Shown here piece by piece: positions 54,403-63,044 of a stretch of DNA of 64,000 nucleotides. Below the pieces are notes generated by a model. That model made no database searches, was not told the origin of the DNA, and saw only the letters and a list, made by a program, of their open reading frames with translations. The stretch is taken from NCBI RefSeq assembly GCF_003987855.1, contig NZ_RXIZ01000015.1, positions 132,778-196,777 on the forward strand, given 5' to 3'. The stretch's first letter is position 1; the number at the start of each line of letters is the position of its first letter. Position numbers and translations under genes: made by a program. The DNA comes from Hyphomicrobium sp. (GTDB lineage: Bacteria > Pseudomonadota > Alphaproteobacteria > Rhizobiales > Hyphomicrobiaceae).

Positions 54403-55862
54403 TCGATAGCACGGTCCTTTCCGTCGTCATGCCGGAGCTCATTCTGGCGCTCGGCGCGATCGCGCTTTTGATGATCGGCGTTTTCACGAAGGACGGCGAG
54501 GCTGCCGGCCGGACCGTTTCCTGGCTGGCGATCATCGTGCTCGTGATCGCCGGAGTCGCGGTCTTCGAGCAGACCGGCACGGCCAGCGTGTTCAACGGCG
54601 CGTTCGTCTCCGATAGCTTCACCCGCTTCCTGAAGATCGTCATTCTCGTCGGCGGCGCTCTGACGCTGCTGATGACCTTCGACAATTTCGGCCGCGCCAA
54701 GCTCCTGCTGTTCGAATATCCCGTGCTCGTGCTGCTCGCCACGCTCGGCATGCTGATGATGGTCTCGGCCAATGACCTCATCGCCCTCTATCTCGGCCTT
54801 GAGCTTCAATCGCTCGCCCTCTACGTCATCGCCGCCTTCAAGCGCGACGATGTTCGCTCGAGCGAAGCGGGCCTGAAGTATTTCGTCCTTGGTGCCCTGT
54901 CGTCCGGCATGCTGCTCTATGGCGCCTCGATCCTCTATGGCGTCACCGGTTCGACGAGCTACGCCACCATCGCCTCCGCCGTCAGCCTGCCGCAGATGAC
55001 GACCAACGTCGGACTGACGTTCGGTCTCGTTTTCGTTCTCGTCGGTATCGCCTTCAAAATCGCCGCCGTGCCTTTCCACATGTGGACGCCGGATGTTTAC
55101 CAGGGCGCGCCGACGCCCGTGACCGCGTTCTTTGCCGGTGCGCCGAAGATTGCCGCCATGGCGCTGCTTCTTCGCTTCACGCAGGCGGCGCTCCCCGCCG
55201 TTGCCTCGCAATGGCAGCAGATCATCATTTTCATCTCGATCGCTTCGATGGGGCTCGGCGCGTTCGCCGCCATCGGCCAGAACAATATCAAGCGCCTGCT
55301 GGCCTATTCCTCCATTGGCCATGTCGGCTTCGCCCTGGTCGGACTTGCCGCTAACAGCGCCGAGGGAACCGCCGGAGTTCTGATCTACCTGGCGATCTAC
55401 GTGGCGATGACGCTCGGTGCCTTCGCCTGCGTTCTCTCGATGCGTCGAGGCGATCGCTATGTCGAAAACATCTCCGACCTCGCAGGCCTCGCACGGTCGG
55501 ACCTGACCTTTGCGACCATTCTCGCGCTGCTGATGTTTTCGTTCGCGGGCATTCCGCCGCTCGCGGGCTTCTGGGCGAAATGGTACGTGTTTCTCCCGGC
55601 CATTAAAGCCGGGCTCTATCCGCTGTCCGTCATCGGCATGATCGCCAGCGTGATCAGCGCCTACTACTATCTCCGCATCGTCAAGATCATGTTCTTCGAC
55701 GAGCCGGCTGAAGCGTTCGCGCCTCGCGAGGGACGGACCTTCGCGGTCATGGCATTGTCGGCTGTCTTTACCGTGATCTTTGTTCTGCCGTTCGTCGGCG
55801 GCGCCGTCGTCGACGCGGCAAGCGCTGCGGCCGCCGTGCTCGTTCCGGGCCACGCCCTCTAA
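54399..55862 (+). CDS. nuoN: NADH-quinone oxidoreductase subunit N
   Basis: A 487-residue antiporter-like subunit (ND2) with about 14 spans. [20 protein letters not shown] (conserved Glu), [20 protein letters not shown] and [19 protein letters not shown] are diagnostic. Last gene of complex I. birA follows 6 nt downstream on the same strand, so transcription probably continues into the housekeeping genes. Confidence 0.96.
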   Translation: MIDSTVLSVVMPELILALGAIALLMIGVFTKDGEAAGRTVSWLAIIVLVIAGVAVFEQTGTASVFNGAFVSDSFTRFLKIVILVGGALTLLMTFDNFGRAKLLLFEYPVLVLLATLGMLMMVSANDLIALYLGLELQSLALYVIAAFKRDDVRSSEAGLKYFVLGALSSGMLLYGASILYGVTGSTSYATIASAVSLPQMTTNVGLTFGLVFVLVGIAFKIAAVPFHMWTPDVYQGAPTPVTAFFAGAPKIAAMALLLRFTQAALPAVASQWQQIIIFISIASMGLGAFAAIGQNNIKRLLAYSSIGHVGFALVGLAANSAEGTAGVLIYLAIYVAMTLGAFACVLSMRRGDRYVENISDLAGLARSDLTFATILALLMFSFAGIPPLAGFWAKWYVFLPAIKAGLYPLSVIGMIASVISAYYYLRIVKIMFFDEPAEAFAPREGRTFAVMALSAVFTVIFVLPFVGGAVVDAASAAAAVLVPGHAL

Positions 55863-55868
55863 CCAAAG

Positions 55869-56642
55869 ATGGAAGGGTTCTCGCCGCCTCGCATCGTGCA
55901 CGTCGCCGAAACCGGATCGACGAATGCCGATGCCGCGCGGCTCGGGCTTGCGGGCGAAGCGTTGCCGCTATGGGTGGTGGCCGACACCCAGACGGGCGGC
56001 CGGGGCCGCGCCGGGCGGCAATGGGTCTCCCAGCCGGGAAACCTTCACGCCAGCTTGGCCTTTCGCAGCATGGCGCCGATGGCTCAGGCGGGACAATTGT
56101 CACTAATCGCCGGAATTGCCATTATAGACGCTGTCAGAACAACAATGGACCTTGCGCCCGAGACGGAACTTCGCCTCAAATGGCCCAATGACATTCTGAT
56201 TGGATTTGCCAAGGCAGGTGGAATTTTGGTCGAGAGCACGTCATTTCGCGAAGGCTCCGGTTTTTTAGCGGTTTTGGGTTTCGGACTGAATCTCGTGACT
56301 TTTCCCGAAGCGGTCGGACGCAATGCGGTGGCGCTTGCAGATTATGGCGCGCCGCCGTCGCCGCGCGCTTTGATCGCGAATCTGTCCGAGCGCGTCGGTT
56401 TTTGGCTTGATCGCTGGGCTGAGGGCGCAAACTTCTCGGTGCTTCGGCAGGCCTGGATGGACCGAGCCGGCCCTGTCGGCGAGCCGATCGTCGTCAACAC
56501 GGAAGCTGGTCCTTTGGCCGCGACCTATGAAGGACTGGCTGAAACGGGCGCGCTTCTCGCCAATGTCGACGGCGTGATCCGCGAGATCAATTACGGCGAT
56601 GTCGCCCTAATCGGCGAAATCGCGCGCGATGGGGACACATGA
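55869..56642 (+). CDS. birA: Biotin--[acetyl-CoA-carboxylase] ligase
   Basis: A 257-residue biotin protein ligase without the N-terminal DNA-binding domain of E. coli BirA, so a ligase only. ETGSTNADAAR, GRGRAGRQWVS (biotinyl-AMP loop), LKWPNDILI (catalytic Lys) and the small C-terminal SH3-like domain are present. It biotinylates carboxylase carrier proteins. The birA-rnj junction overlaps by four bases (ATGA at 56639-56642), a pairing conserved after nuo in Rhizobiales. Confidence 0.92.
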   Translation: MEGFSPPRIVHVAETGSTNADAARLGLAGEALPLWVVADTQTGGRGRAGRQWVSQPGNLHASLAFRSMAPMAQAGQLSLIAGIAIIDAVRTTMDLAPETELRLKWPNDILIGFAKAGGILVESTSFREGSGFLAVLGFGLNLVTFPEAVGRNAVALADYGAPPSPRALIANLSERVGFWLDRWAEGANFSVLRQAWMDRAGPVGEPIVVNTEAGPLAATYEGLAETGALLANVDGVIREINYGDVALIGEIARDGDT

Positions 56643-58351
56643 GCGAGCAGGCGGCCCCACCATCCTCGGGAAAATTCAAGTCGGACGAACTGGTATTTGC
56701 GGCGCTTGGCGGTCTCGGCGAGATCGGCATGAACGTCTACCTGTACGGCTTCGGTCCGCCGCGATCCCGATCCTGGCTGATGGTCGACCTCGGCGTGACG
56801 TTTCCTCATGAGGCCGAGCCGGGTGCCGACGTGGTGCTGCCCGATCTGCGCTTCATCAGCGCTGAGCGAAAAAACCTGATGGGGCTCGTGCTCACGCACG
56901 CCCACGAAGATCACGTCGGCGCGGTCATCGATCTTTGGCCGTCGCTGGAATGCCCGATCTTCGCCACCCCGTTCACCGCTGGCATGCTCAAGACGAAGCT
57001 CGGCGAGTTCGGAGGATCGCTGTCGCTGCCGATCCGCGAGGTTCCGCTTGGCGGCCGCTTCAAGGCGGGCCCGTTCGAAGTTGAAATGGTGAGCCTCACC
57101 CACTCGATCCCCGAACCCAACGGGCTTGCGATCCGCACATCGGCCGGAACTCTCTTTCACACCGGCGACTGGAAACTCGATCCGACGCCCGTGGTCGGAC
57201 GGCCGCACGACGCTGCACGCCTTCAGGCGATCGGCGACGAAGGCGTCCTGGCGCTCATCGGCGATTCTACGAATGCCATGCGGGAAGGGCGCTCCGCATC
57301 GGAAGAAGACGTCGCCAAGACGCTAAAGAAGATCATCGCGGATGCGCCGCGCTGTGTCGCCGTCACGCTTTTCGCTTCGAACGTCGCTCGCGTCGCCTCG
57401 ATCGCCGCTGCAACTCACGCGGCCGGCCGTTCACTCGTGGTCGCGGGGCGCGCGCTCCATCGCGTCATCGAAGTCGCGATCGAAACCGGATATCTCCCGC
57501 GCAGCTTCACCTATCTCGATCAGCAGCGCTTTTCCGAGCTCCCGCGCGACAAGATCGTCGTTCTCTGCACCGGCAGTCAGGGCGAGCCGCGGGCAGCGAT
57601 TGCGCGCATCGCCGAGGACGAGCACCCGGACATCTCGCTCGACAAGGGCGACATGGTCATTTTCTCGTCGCGCACGATTCCGGGCAACGAGCGAGCCGTC
57701 TCCAGAATCCAGAACGCGCTCGCACGCCTCGGTACCGAACTCGTGACGGACGCCGAGGCGCTCGTTCACGTCACCGGGCATCCGCGCCGCGATGAACTGC
57801 GCGACATGTACGCTTGGATTCGTCCCAAGATCGCGGTGCCGATGCACGGCGAGGCGCGGCACCTCAAGGAGCACGCAAAGCTCGCCAAGTCCTGCGGCGT
57901 AAGTCAGACGTTCACGATCGTCGACGGCGAAATGCTGAAGCTTTGGCCGGACCCGGCTTCGGTCATCGATGAAATTCCGACAGGTCGCCTGTTCCGCGAC
58001 GGCAATTTGATCGTGCCGGACGCCGAGGGGCCGGTGAGGGCCAGGCGCAAGCTGTCGTTCGTCGGCATCGCCGTCGTCGCGATGTCGCTTTCCCGACGCG
58101 GCGAGATCTTGGGCGAGCCCGGCGTCGTGCTGGAAGGCATTCCGCTGGCCGACCGCGACGGCGATTCCATGCGCGAGATCGTGCTCGATGCCATAGACGG
58201 CACGGTTAGATCCATCCCTCCGAAGCGGCGCGGCGACCACTTGATGGTGCAGGATGCCGTCCAGCGCGCGGTGCGGTCCGCCATTAACGAAGCCTGGGGC
58301 AAGAAGCCGGTTGTCAAAGTGCTGCTGTCCGTGGTGGATGGCAAAGCCTGA
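56639..58351 (+). CDS. rnj: Ribonuclease J
   Basis: A 570-residue metallo-beta-lactamase/beta-CASP ribonuclease that processes rRNA and degrades mRNA from the 5' end. The metal-binding LTHAHEDHVGAV, FHTGDWKLDPTPV and the beta-CASP VVLCTGSQGEPRAA and VHVTGHPRRDELRDMYAW elements are visible. The last 120 residues form a C-terminal domain. It starts in the birA stop. Length fits alphaproteobacterial RNase J (about 555-575). Confidence 0.93.
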   Translation: MSEQAAPPSSGKFKSDELVFAALGGLGEIGMNVYLYGFGPPRSRSWLMVDLGVTFPHEAEPGADVVLPDLRFISAERKNLMGLVLTHAHEDHVGAVIDLWPSLECPIFATPFTAGMLKTKLGEFGGSLSLPIREVPLGGRFKAGPFEVEMVSLTHSIPEPNGLAIRTSAGTLFHTGDWKLDPTPVVGRPHDAARLQAIGDEGVLALIGDSTNAMREGRSASEEDVAKTLKKIIADAPRCVAVTLFASNVARVASIAAATHAAGRSLVVAGRALHRVIEVAIETGYLPRSFTYLDQQRFSELPRDKIVVLCTGSQGEPRAAIARIAEDEHPDISLDKGDMVIFSSRTIPGNERAVSRIQNALARLGTELVTDAEALVHVTGHPRRDELRDMYAWIRPKIAVPMHGEARHLKEHAKLAKSCGVSQTFTIVDGEMLKLWPDPASVIDEIPTGRLFRDGNLIVPDAEGPVRARRKLSFVGIAVVAMSLSRRGEILGEPGVVLEGIPLADRDGDSMREIVLDAIDGTVRSIPPKRRGDHLMVQDAVQRAVRSAINEAWGKKPVVKVLLSVVDGKA

Positions 58352-58398
58352 GGCTGGGCACCTTTGTCGACGCTTACCTACACGCCGGAGAAACGAGC

Positions 58399-58803
58399 AT
58401 GATTGGACGCCTGAACCACGTCGCCATCGCGGTTAAGGATCTCGAAAAGGCGTCTAGTGTCTATAGGAATGCATTGGGCGCCAAAGTCGGTGCGCCGACA
58501 GCGCAGCCCGAACACGGCGTCACGGTCGTCTTCATCGAGCTTCCGAACACGAAGATCGAGCTGCTCGAGCCGCTCGGTGAGGGTTCGCCAATCGCGAAAT
58601 TCCTCGAGAAATCTCCCGACGGCGGCATCCATCACGTGTGCTATGAGGTAGAGGATATCATTGCCGCGCGCGACCAGTTGAAGGCCCAGGGCGCACGCGT
58701 ACTCGGCGACGGAAACCCCAAGATCGGCGCACACGGAAAGCCCGTGCTGTTTCTGCATCCAAAGGATTTCTGCGGCACGCTCGTCGAGCTGGAACAGGTT
58801 TGA
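58399..58803 (+). CDS. mce: Methylmalonyl-CoA epimerase
   Basis: A 134-residue glyoxalase-fold metalloenzyme that interconverts (R)- and (S)-methylmalonyl-CoA. It has metal ligand His in LNHVAIAVKDLEKA, TVVFIELPNTKIELLEPLGE (Glu), GGIHHVCYEVEDI (His) and a final EVxLVELEQV-type Glu (here TLVELEQV). It works between propionyl-CoA carboxylase and methylmalonyl-CoA mutase, which needs cobalamin. GGAG lies upstream of ATG 58399. Confidence 0.93.
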   Translation: MIGRLNHVAIAVKDLEKASSVYRNALGAKVGAPTAQPEHGVTVVFIELPNTKIELLEPLGEGSPIAKFLEKSPDGGIHHVCYEVEDIIAARDQLKAQGARVLGDGNPKIGAHGKPVLFLHPKDFCGTLVELEQV

Positions 58804-58842
58804 ATCAAGCCTTCACGGGCTTCCAGTTTTGAGGACAGTCTG

Positions 58843-59067
58843 ATGCGTACCTCGGTCGCCGTCGCCACTTTCTTTTGCATGTGGTTCATCACGCTGTTCG
58901 CGGTGCTGCCGTTCTTCGCGCGAACGCAAGGGGATGTCGGCGAGATCGTTCCTGGAACGCCGGAGAGCGCGCCGCACAAGTTCAACTTCTTCCGGGTCTT
59001 CTGGGTCAATACCGTTGTCGCCGCGATCGCGTTCGCAGGCGTTTACGCCATCATCGCCAACGTCTAA
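58843..59067 (+). CDS. DUF1467 family two-span membrane protein
   Basis: A 74-residue protein with two membrane spans (VAVATFFCMWFITLFAVLPF and FWVNTVVAAIAFAGVYAIIA) and the conserved cytoplasmic loop GTPESAPHKFNFFR between them. DUF1467 proteins sit next to mce and proS in many alphaproteobacteria. Function is unknown. Confidence 0.88.
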   Translation: MRTSVAVATFFCMWFITLFAVLPFFARTQGDVGEIVPGTPESAPHKFNFFRVFWVNTVVAAIAFAGVYAIIANV

Positions 59068-59068
59068 G

Positions 59069-59082
59069 CCCGCTTCGGCGGG
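59069..59082 (+). terminator. Short hairpin after the DUF1467 gene
   Basis: CCCGC-TTCG-GCGGG is a stable tetraloop hairpin directly after the stop codon. There is no T-tract, so it is a weak terminator or 3'-end protector at best. The remaining 220 bases before proS contain no supported gene. Confidence 0.4.
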
Positions 59083-59302
59083 TCCCGCCGTCCGCACGGG
59101 TCCCGATCGCGTCGTTGCGCGCGGGGGAATATCGCCTCCCGCCATTGCCAGCCCTCGGGTTACCGGCTATTCGGCTTTGGCTCAACTCGGGGCTACCGGA
59201 TAAGAAAAGGCGCGGCGCGCCGCGCACGTTCATAGGCGAGTCTGCAATGCGTCGTTCCTTACCACTTACCTGCAGCACGTCCCGCGCGCGCGGAGATGCC
59301 CG

Positions 59303-60835
59303 ATGAGCAAGCGCGCGCTGTCCGTCACCCGCGACGCGAATTTTCCCGAATGGTACCAGGCCGTCGTGCGCGACGGCGACATGGCCGAGACGAGCCCCGT
59401 CCGCGGCTGCATGATCATCAAGCCATGGGGCTGGGGCGTGTGGGAGCGCATCCAGGCCGATCTCGATGCGCGCATCAAGGATACGGGTCACGAGAACTGC
59501 TATTTCCCGCTCTTCATTCCAATGAGCTTCATCGCCAAGGAAGCGGAGCATGTGGAAGGCTTCGCCAAGGAGATGGCCGTCGTCACCCACCACCGCCTGA
59601 AGAACGATGGCGGGAAGCTGGTGGTCGATCCCGATGCCAAGCTCGAAGAGCCGCTGATCGTTCGCCCCACGTCCGAGACGATCATCGGCGATGCGTTCCA
59701 GCGCTGGGTGAAAAGCTATCGCGATCTTCCGCTTCTCATCAATCAGTGGGCGAACGTCGTGCGCTGGGAGATGCGCACGCGTCTTTTCCTGCGCACGGCC
59801 GAGTTCCTCTGGCAGGAAGGCCATACGGCGCACGCCGACCGCGACGATGCTGTCGCGGAAACGCTGAAGATGCTCGAGGTTTACCGCACCTTCGCCGAAG
59901 ACGTGCTGGCGATGCCGGTCATCGCTGGTGAAAAGCCGGCGAACGAACGCTTTCCGGGCGCCGACAACACGTATTCGATCGAAGCCATGATGCAGGACGG
60001 CAAGGCGCTGCAGGCCGGCACCTCGCATTATCTCGGTACGCATTTCGCCGAGGCTCAGAACATTCAGTTCCAGAACCAGCAAGGCCAGCTCACCCATTGC
60101 CATACGACGAGCTGGGGCGTCTCTACCCGTCTCATCGGCGGCGTGATCATGACTCATGGAGACGACGATGGTCTTCGCCTGCCGCCGATGATCGCGCCGC
60201 GCCAGATCGTCATCGTGCCGATGCTGCGCGAAAAGCCCGAGGACGCCGAACTCATCGAATATTGCAATTCGATCGAGAAGGAATTGAAGGCCGCGGGCAT
60301 CCGCACGCTCGTCGACCTGAAGCCCGTGAAGTCGGCTGAGAAGCGCTGGAACTGGGTGCGCCGGGGTGCACCTGTGATCGTCGAAGTCGGCGGCCGCGAT
60401 GCCAGCGGCGGCAACGTCACGTTCATGCGCCGCGACCGCCTTCGCGACGGCGACAAGGTGATCTCGAGCACGATGGCGAGGACCGAGTTCGTCGCCGGCG
60501 CGGCCGCTCTGCTGAAAGACATTCAGGCCGCGCTCTTCGCCGAAGCCAAAGCGCGCCTCGACGGCAACATCAACACGAACTTCACCACGTTCGAGCAACT
60601 CTCGGACTACTTCGGACCCGGCGAATCGGAAGACGAGGGCGGCGCATTCAAGGGTTGGGTCCGTGTCCCGTGGTCGCGGCCGGAGGGCGAAGCCCTTGAG
60701 AAAATTGCCGATCGGCTGAAGGCTCTGAAGCTGACGATTCGCAATGCCCCGCTGGTGCAGGAGGCGGCGACCGGCAAGTGCTTCTTTACGGGCGAGCCCG
60801 CGAAAGAGCATGTGCTGATCGCGCGAGCATATTAA
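59303..60835 (+). CDS. proS: Proline--tRNA ligase, archaeal/eukaryotic-type (ProS type 3)
   Basis: A 510-residue class II synthetase. Motif 2 includes NVVRWEMRTRLFLRTAEFLW, then TAHADRDDAVAETLK. The IEAMMQDGKALQAGTSHYLG segment, absence of the bacterial insertion domain between motifs 2 and 3, and a C-terminal Cys-containing domain ending in ARAY are hallmarks of the archaeal/eukaryotic form. Alphaproteobacteria normally carry a short 430-440-residue bacterial-type ProRS at this very position upstream of lolC. Here the gene appears replaced in place. It charges tRNA-Pro with proline, with no editing domain visible. Confidence 0.93.
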   Translation: MSKRALSVTRDANFPEWYQAVVRDGDMAETSPVRGCMIIKPWGWGVWERIQADLDARIKDTGHENCYFPLFIPMSFIAKEAEHVEGFAKEMAVVTHHRLKNDGGKLVVDPDAKLEEPLIVRPTSETIIGDAFQRWVKSYRDLPLLINQWANVVRWEMRTRLFLRTAEFLWQEGHTAHADRDDAVAETLKMLEVYRTFAEDVLAMPVIAGEKPANERFPGADNTYSIEAMMQDGKALQAGTSHYLGTHFAEAQNIQFQNQQGQLTHCHTTSWGVSTRLIGGVIMTHGDDDGLRLPPMIAPRQIVIVPMLREKPEDAELIEYCNSIEKELKAAGIRTLVDLKPVKSAEKRWNWVRRGAPVIVEVGGRDASGGNVTFMRRDRLRDGDKVISSTMARTEFVAGAAALLKDIQAALFAEAKARLDGNINTNFTTFEQLSDYFGPGESEDEGGAFKGWVRVPWSRPEGEALEKIADRLKALKLTIRNAPLVQEAATGKCFFTGEPAKEHVLIARAY

Positions 60836-60923
60836 AACGGCCGCAATCCGGTGAAATGGCCTTAACTGCGACACAGGGAGCTGCGATGCGGCGCGCGAAG
60901 TGGGGCAACGTGACGGAGCGACA

Positions 60924-62240
60924 ATGACGGTGACAGCTCACGGTGGGGGGACGGCTGCAATGTCTGCGGAGCACGAGGCCATCGGCGGCACGAAGCCCTT
61001 TTCGCCGTTCGAGTGGATGATCGCGGGACGCTATCTTCGCGCCCGCCGCAAGGAAGGCTTCATCTCCGTCATCGCCGGATTTTCGTTCCTCGGCATTATG
61101 CTCGGCGTCGCGACGCTCATCATCGTCATGGCCGTGATGAACGGCTTCCGCCACGACCTCTTCGCCAAGATCATGGGCCTCAATGGCCACGTGATCGTGC
61201 AGGAAGTCGGTGATCGTTTCACCAACTACGATGACGTCGCCAATTCGATCCGCAAGGTGCCGGGCGTCAAAGTGGCGATGCCGGTGATCGAAGGCCAGGT
61301 GATGGTCTCATCGAACACTCAGGCCCTTGGCGGCCTCGTGCGCGGGCTGCGCGAAAGCGATCTGAAATCGTTGAAGCTGGTGGCGGGCAACATGCGCGCG
61401 GGCACGCTCGACGGCTTCGACAAACAGACCGGCATCGCGATGGGTGTGCGGCTCGCCAACCAACTTCGCGTCGGGCTTGGCGATACCGTGACGCTCGTCT
61501 CGCCACGCGGCGCTTCAACTCCTTTCGGCACGGCGCCGCGCTCGAAAGCCTATCAGATCACCTCGATCTTCGAGCTCGGCATGTCCGAATATGATCGCAT
61601 GATGATCTTCATGCCGTTGGCGGAAGCGCAGAAGTATTTCTCGAAGGCCAACGAGGTCGATGTCGTCGAGGTCGTTGTCGACAATCCCGAAGACGTTGAC
61701 CGCTACGACGGCCTGATCAAGGACGCCGGCGGTCCCACGATTGCAGTGAACGATTGGCGGCAGCGCAACGAGACGTTCTTCAACGTGCTCGCGGTCGAGC
61801 GCAACGTGATGTTCATCATCCTGTCCCTGATCGTTTTGGTCGCCGCTTTGAACATCATCTCCGGGCTGATGATGCTCGTGAAAGACAAGGGGCGCGACAT
61901 CGCTATTCTGCGCACGATGGGCGCCACGAAGGGTTCCGTGATGCGGATCTTCCTCATCACCGGTGCATCCATCGGCGTTGTCGGCACGCTCGCCGGCCTC
62001 GTCATCGGCGTGGTGTTTTGCTGGAACATCGAAAACATCAAGAATTTCGTGTCCTGGGTTTCAGGCACGACGGTCTTTGACCCCAGCGTCTATTACCTCA
62101 CGAAACTCCCGGCAGAGATCGACATCCACGAGACAGGCGGTATCGTCATCATGGCCCTGGTCCTTTCGGTCATCGCGACGCTCTATCCGTCGTGGAAGGC
62201 CTCCAAGCTCGATCCCGTCGAAGCCCTGCGGTACGAGTGA
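60924..62240 (+). CDS. lolC: Lipoprotein-releasing ABC transporter permease
   Basis: A 438-residue LolC/E-family inner-membrane protein with four spans. N-terminal FEWMIAGRYLRARRKEGFIS leads into span 1, a large periplasmic domain (about 70-280) follows, and three C-terminal spans come after AALNIISGLMMLVKDKGRDI and AILRTMGATKGSVMRIF. With LolD it extracts outer-membrane lipoproteins from the inner membrane. ATG 60924 has GGAG upstream. The stop overlaps the lolD start (TGATG). Confidence 0.9.
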   Translation: MTVTAHGGGTAAMSAEHEAIGGTKPFSPFEWMIAGRYLRARRKEGFISVIAGFSFLGIMLGVATLIIVMAVMNGFRHDLFAKIMGLNGHVIVQEVGDRFTNYDDVANSIRKVPGVKVAMPVIEGQVMVSSNTQALGGLVRGLRESDLKSLKLVAGNMRAGTLDGFDKQTGIAMGVRLANQLRVGLGDTVTLVSPRGASTPFGTAPRSKAYQITSIFELGMSEYDRMMIFMPLAEAQKYFSKANEVDVVEVVVDNPEDVDRYDGLIKDAGGPTIAVNDWRQRNETFFNVLAVERNVMFIILSLIVLVAALNIISGLMMLVKDKGRDIAILRTMGATKGSVMRIFLITGASIGVVGTLAGLVIGVVFCWNIENIKNFVSWVSGTTVFDPSVYYLTKLPAEIDIHETGGIVIMALVLSVIATLYPSWKASKLDPVEALRYE

Positions 62241-62959
62241 TGCTCATGGATACTCCCGCTCCGCGCGCGCCGATCCTGCAACTTGAGGGCGTCACCCGCT
62301 CGTTCCGCCAAGGCGAGAAGGAGATTGTCGTTCTCCGCGGCGTCGATGCCGTGCTCTGGCCCGGCCAGGCTGTTGCGCTCGTCGGCCCGTCTGGCGCCGG
62401 CAAGTCGACGCTGCTCCACATCACGGGTCTTCTCGAATCCCCGACCAGCGGCCGTGTCATCGTCAACGGTCGCGACTGCGCGACGATGACGGAAGCTGAT
62501 CGCACGCGTCTGCGCCGCCGTGAGATCGGCTTCGTCTACCAGTTTCACCAATTGCTGCCCGAGTTCAGCGCGCTGGAAAACGTGGTCATTCCGCAGCTGA
62601 TCCTCGGCAAGAGCAGGAAGGTCGCCGAAGCGCACGCGCGGGAATTGCTGGCGGGCGTCGGACTTGCGCAGCGTGCCGAGCATCGTCCCGCGGAGCTTTC
62701 GGGTGGCGAGCAGCAGCGCACCGCCATCTGCCGCGGCCTCGCGAACAGTCCGAGGCTCCTGCTGGCGGACGAGCCGACGGGCAATCTCGATCCGCACACG
62801 GCCGACCACGTGTTCTTGCAGCTGATCGACGTTATCCGTCGCCAGGGTGTTGCGGCGCTGATCGCGACCCACAATATGGACTTGGCGGCTCGCATGGATC
62901 GCGTGCTGCAAGTGCATGAAGGGCAGCTCGTCGAGATCTCGCTGTCGCGCACCCATTGA
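62240..62959 (+). CDS. lolD: Lipoprotein-releasing ABC transporter ATP-binding protein
   Basis: A 239-residue ABC ATPase with Walker A GPSGAGKSTLLH, a LolD-type Q-loop YQFHQLLPEFSALENV, signature LSGGEQQRTAICRGL and Walker B LLLADEPTGNLDP. It powers LolC and starts in the lolC stop codon; a second ATG at 62246 is possible. Confidence 0.93.
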   Translation: MLMDTPAPRAPILQLEGVTRSFRQGEKEIVVLRGVDAVLWPGQAVALVGPSGAGKSTLLHITGLLESPTSGRVIVNGRDCATMTEADRTRLRRREIGFVYQFHQLLPEFSALENVVIPQLILGKSRKVAEAHARELLAGVGLAQRAEHRPAELSGGEQQRTAICRGLANSPRLLLADEPTGNLDPHTADHVFLQLIDVIRRQGVAALIATHNMDLAARMDRVLQVHEGQLVEISLSRTH

Positions 62960-63044
62960 CCAAGCGCGTCGCGCCTGACAATCCCATTGTTTATCTTGCG
63001 TTTTGGCCGAGAGACAGAGGCGCCCAAAACGCGCAAAATAGATC

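Noticed and set aside
54348-55901. 517-codon minus-strand frame opposite nuoN
   Set aside because: Highly charged Glu/Arg/His/Gly-rich shadow of a membrane-protein gene, without a start signal.
59051-60874. 607-codon minus-strand frame opposite proS
   Set aside because: Shadow of the proS codon bias. Rich in His/Arg/Asp with no motif, while proS on the plus strand is unambiguous.
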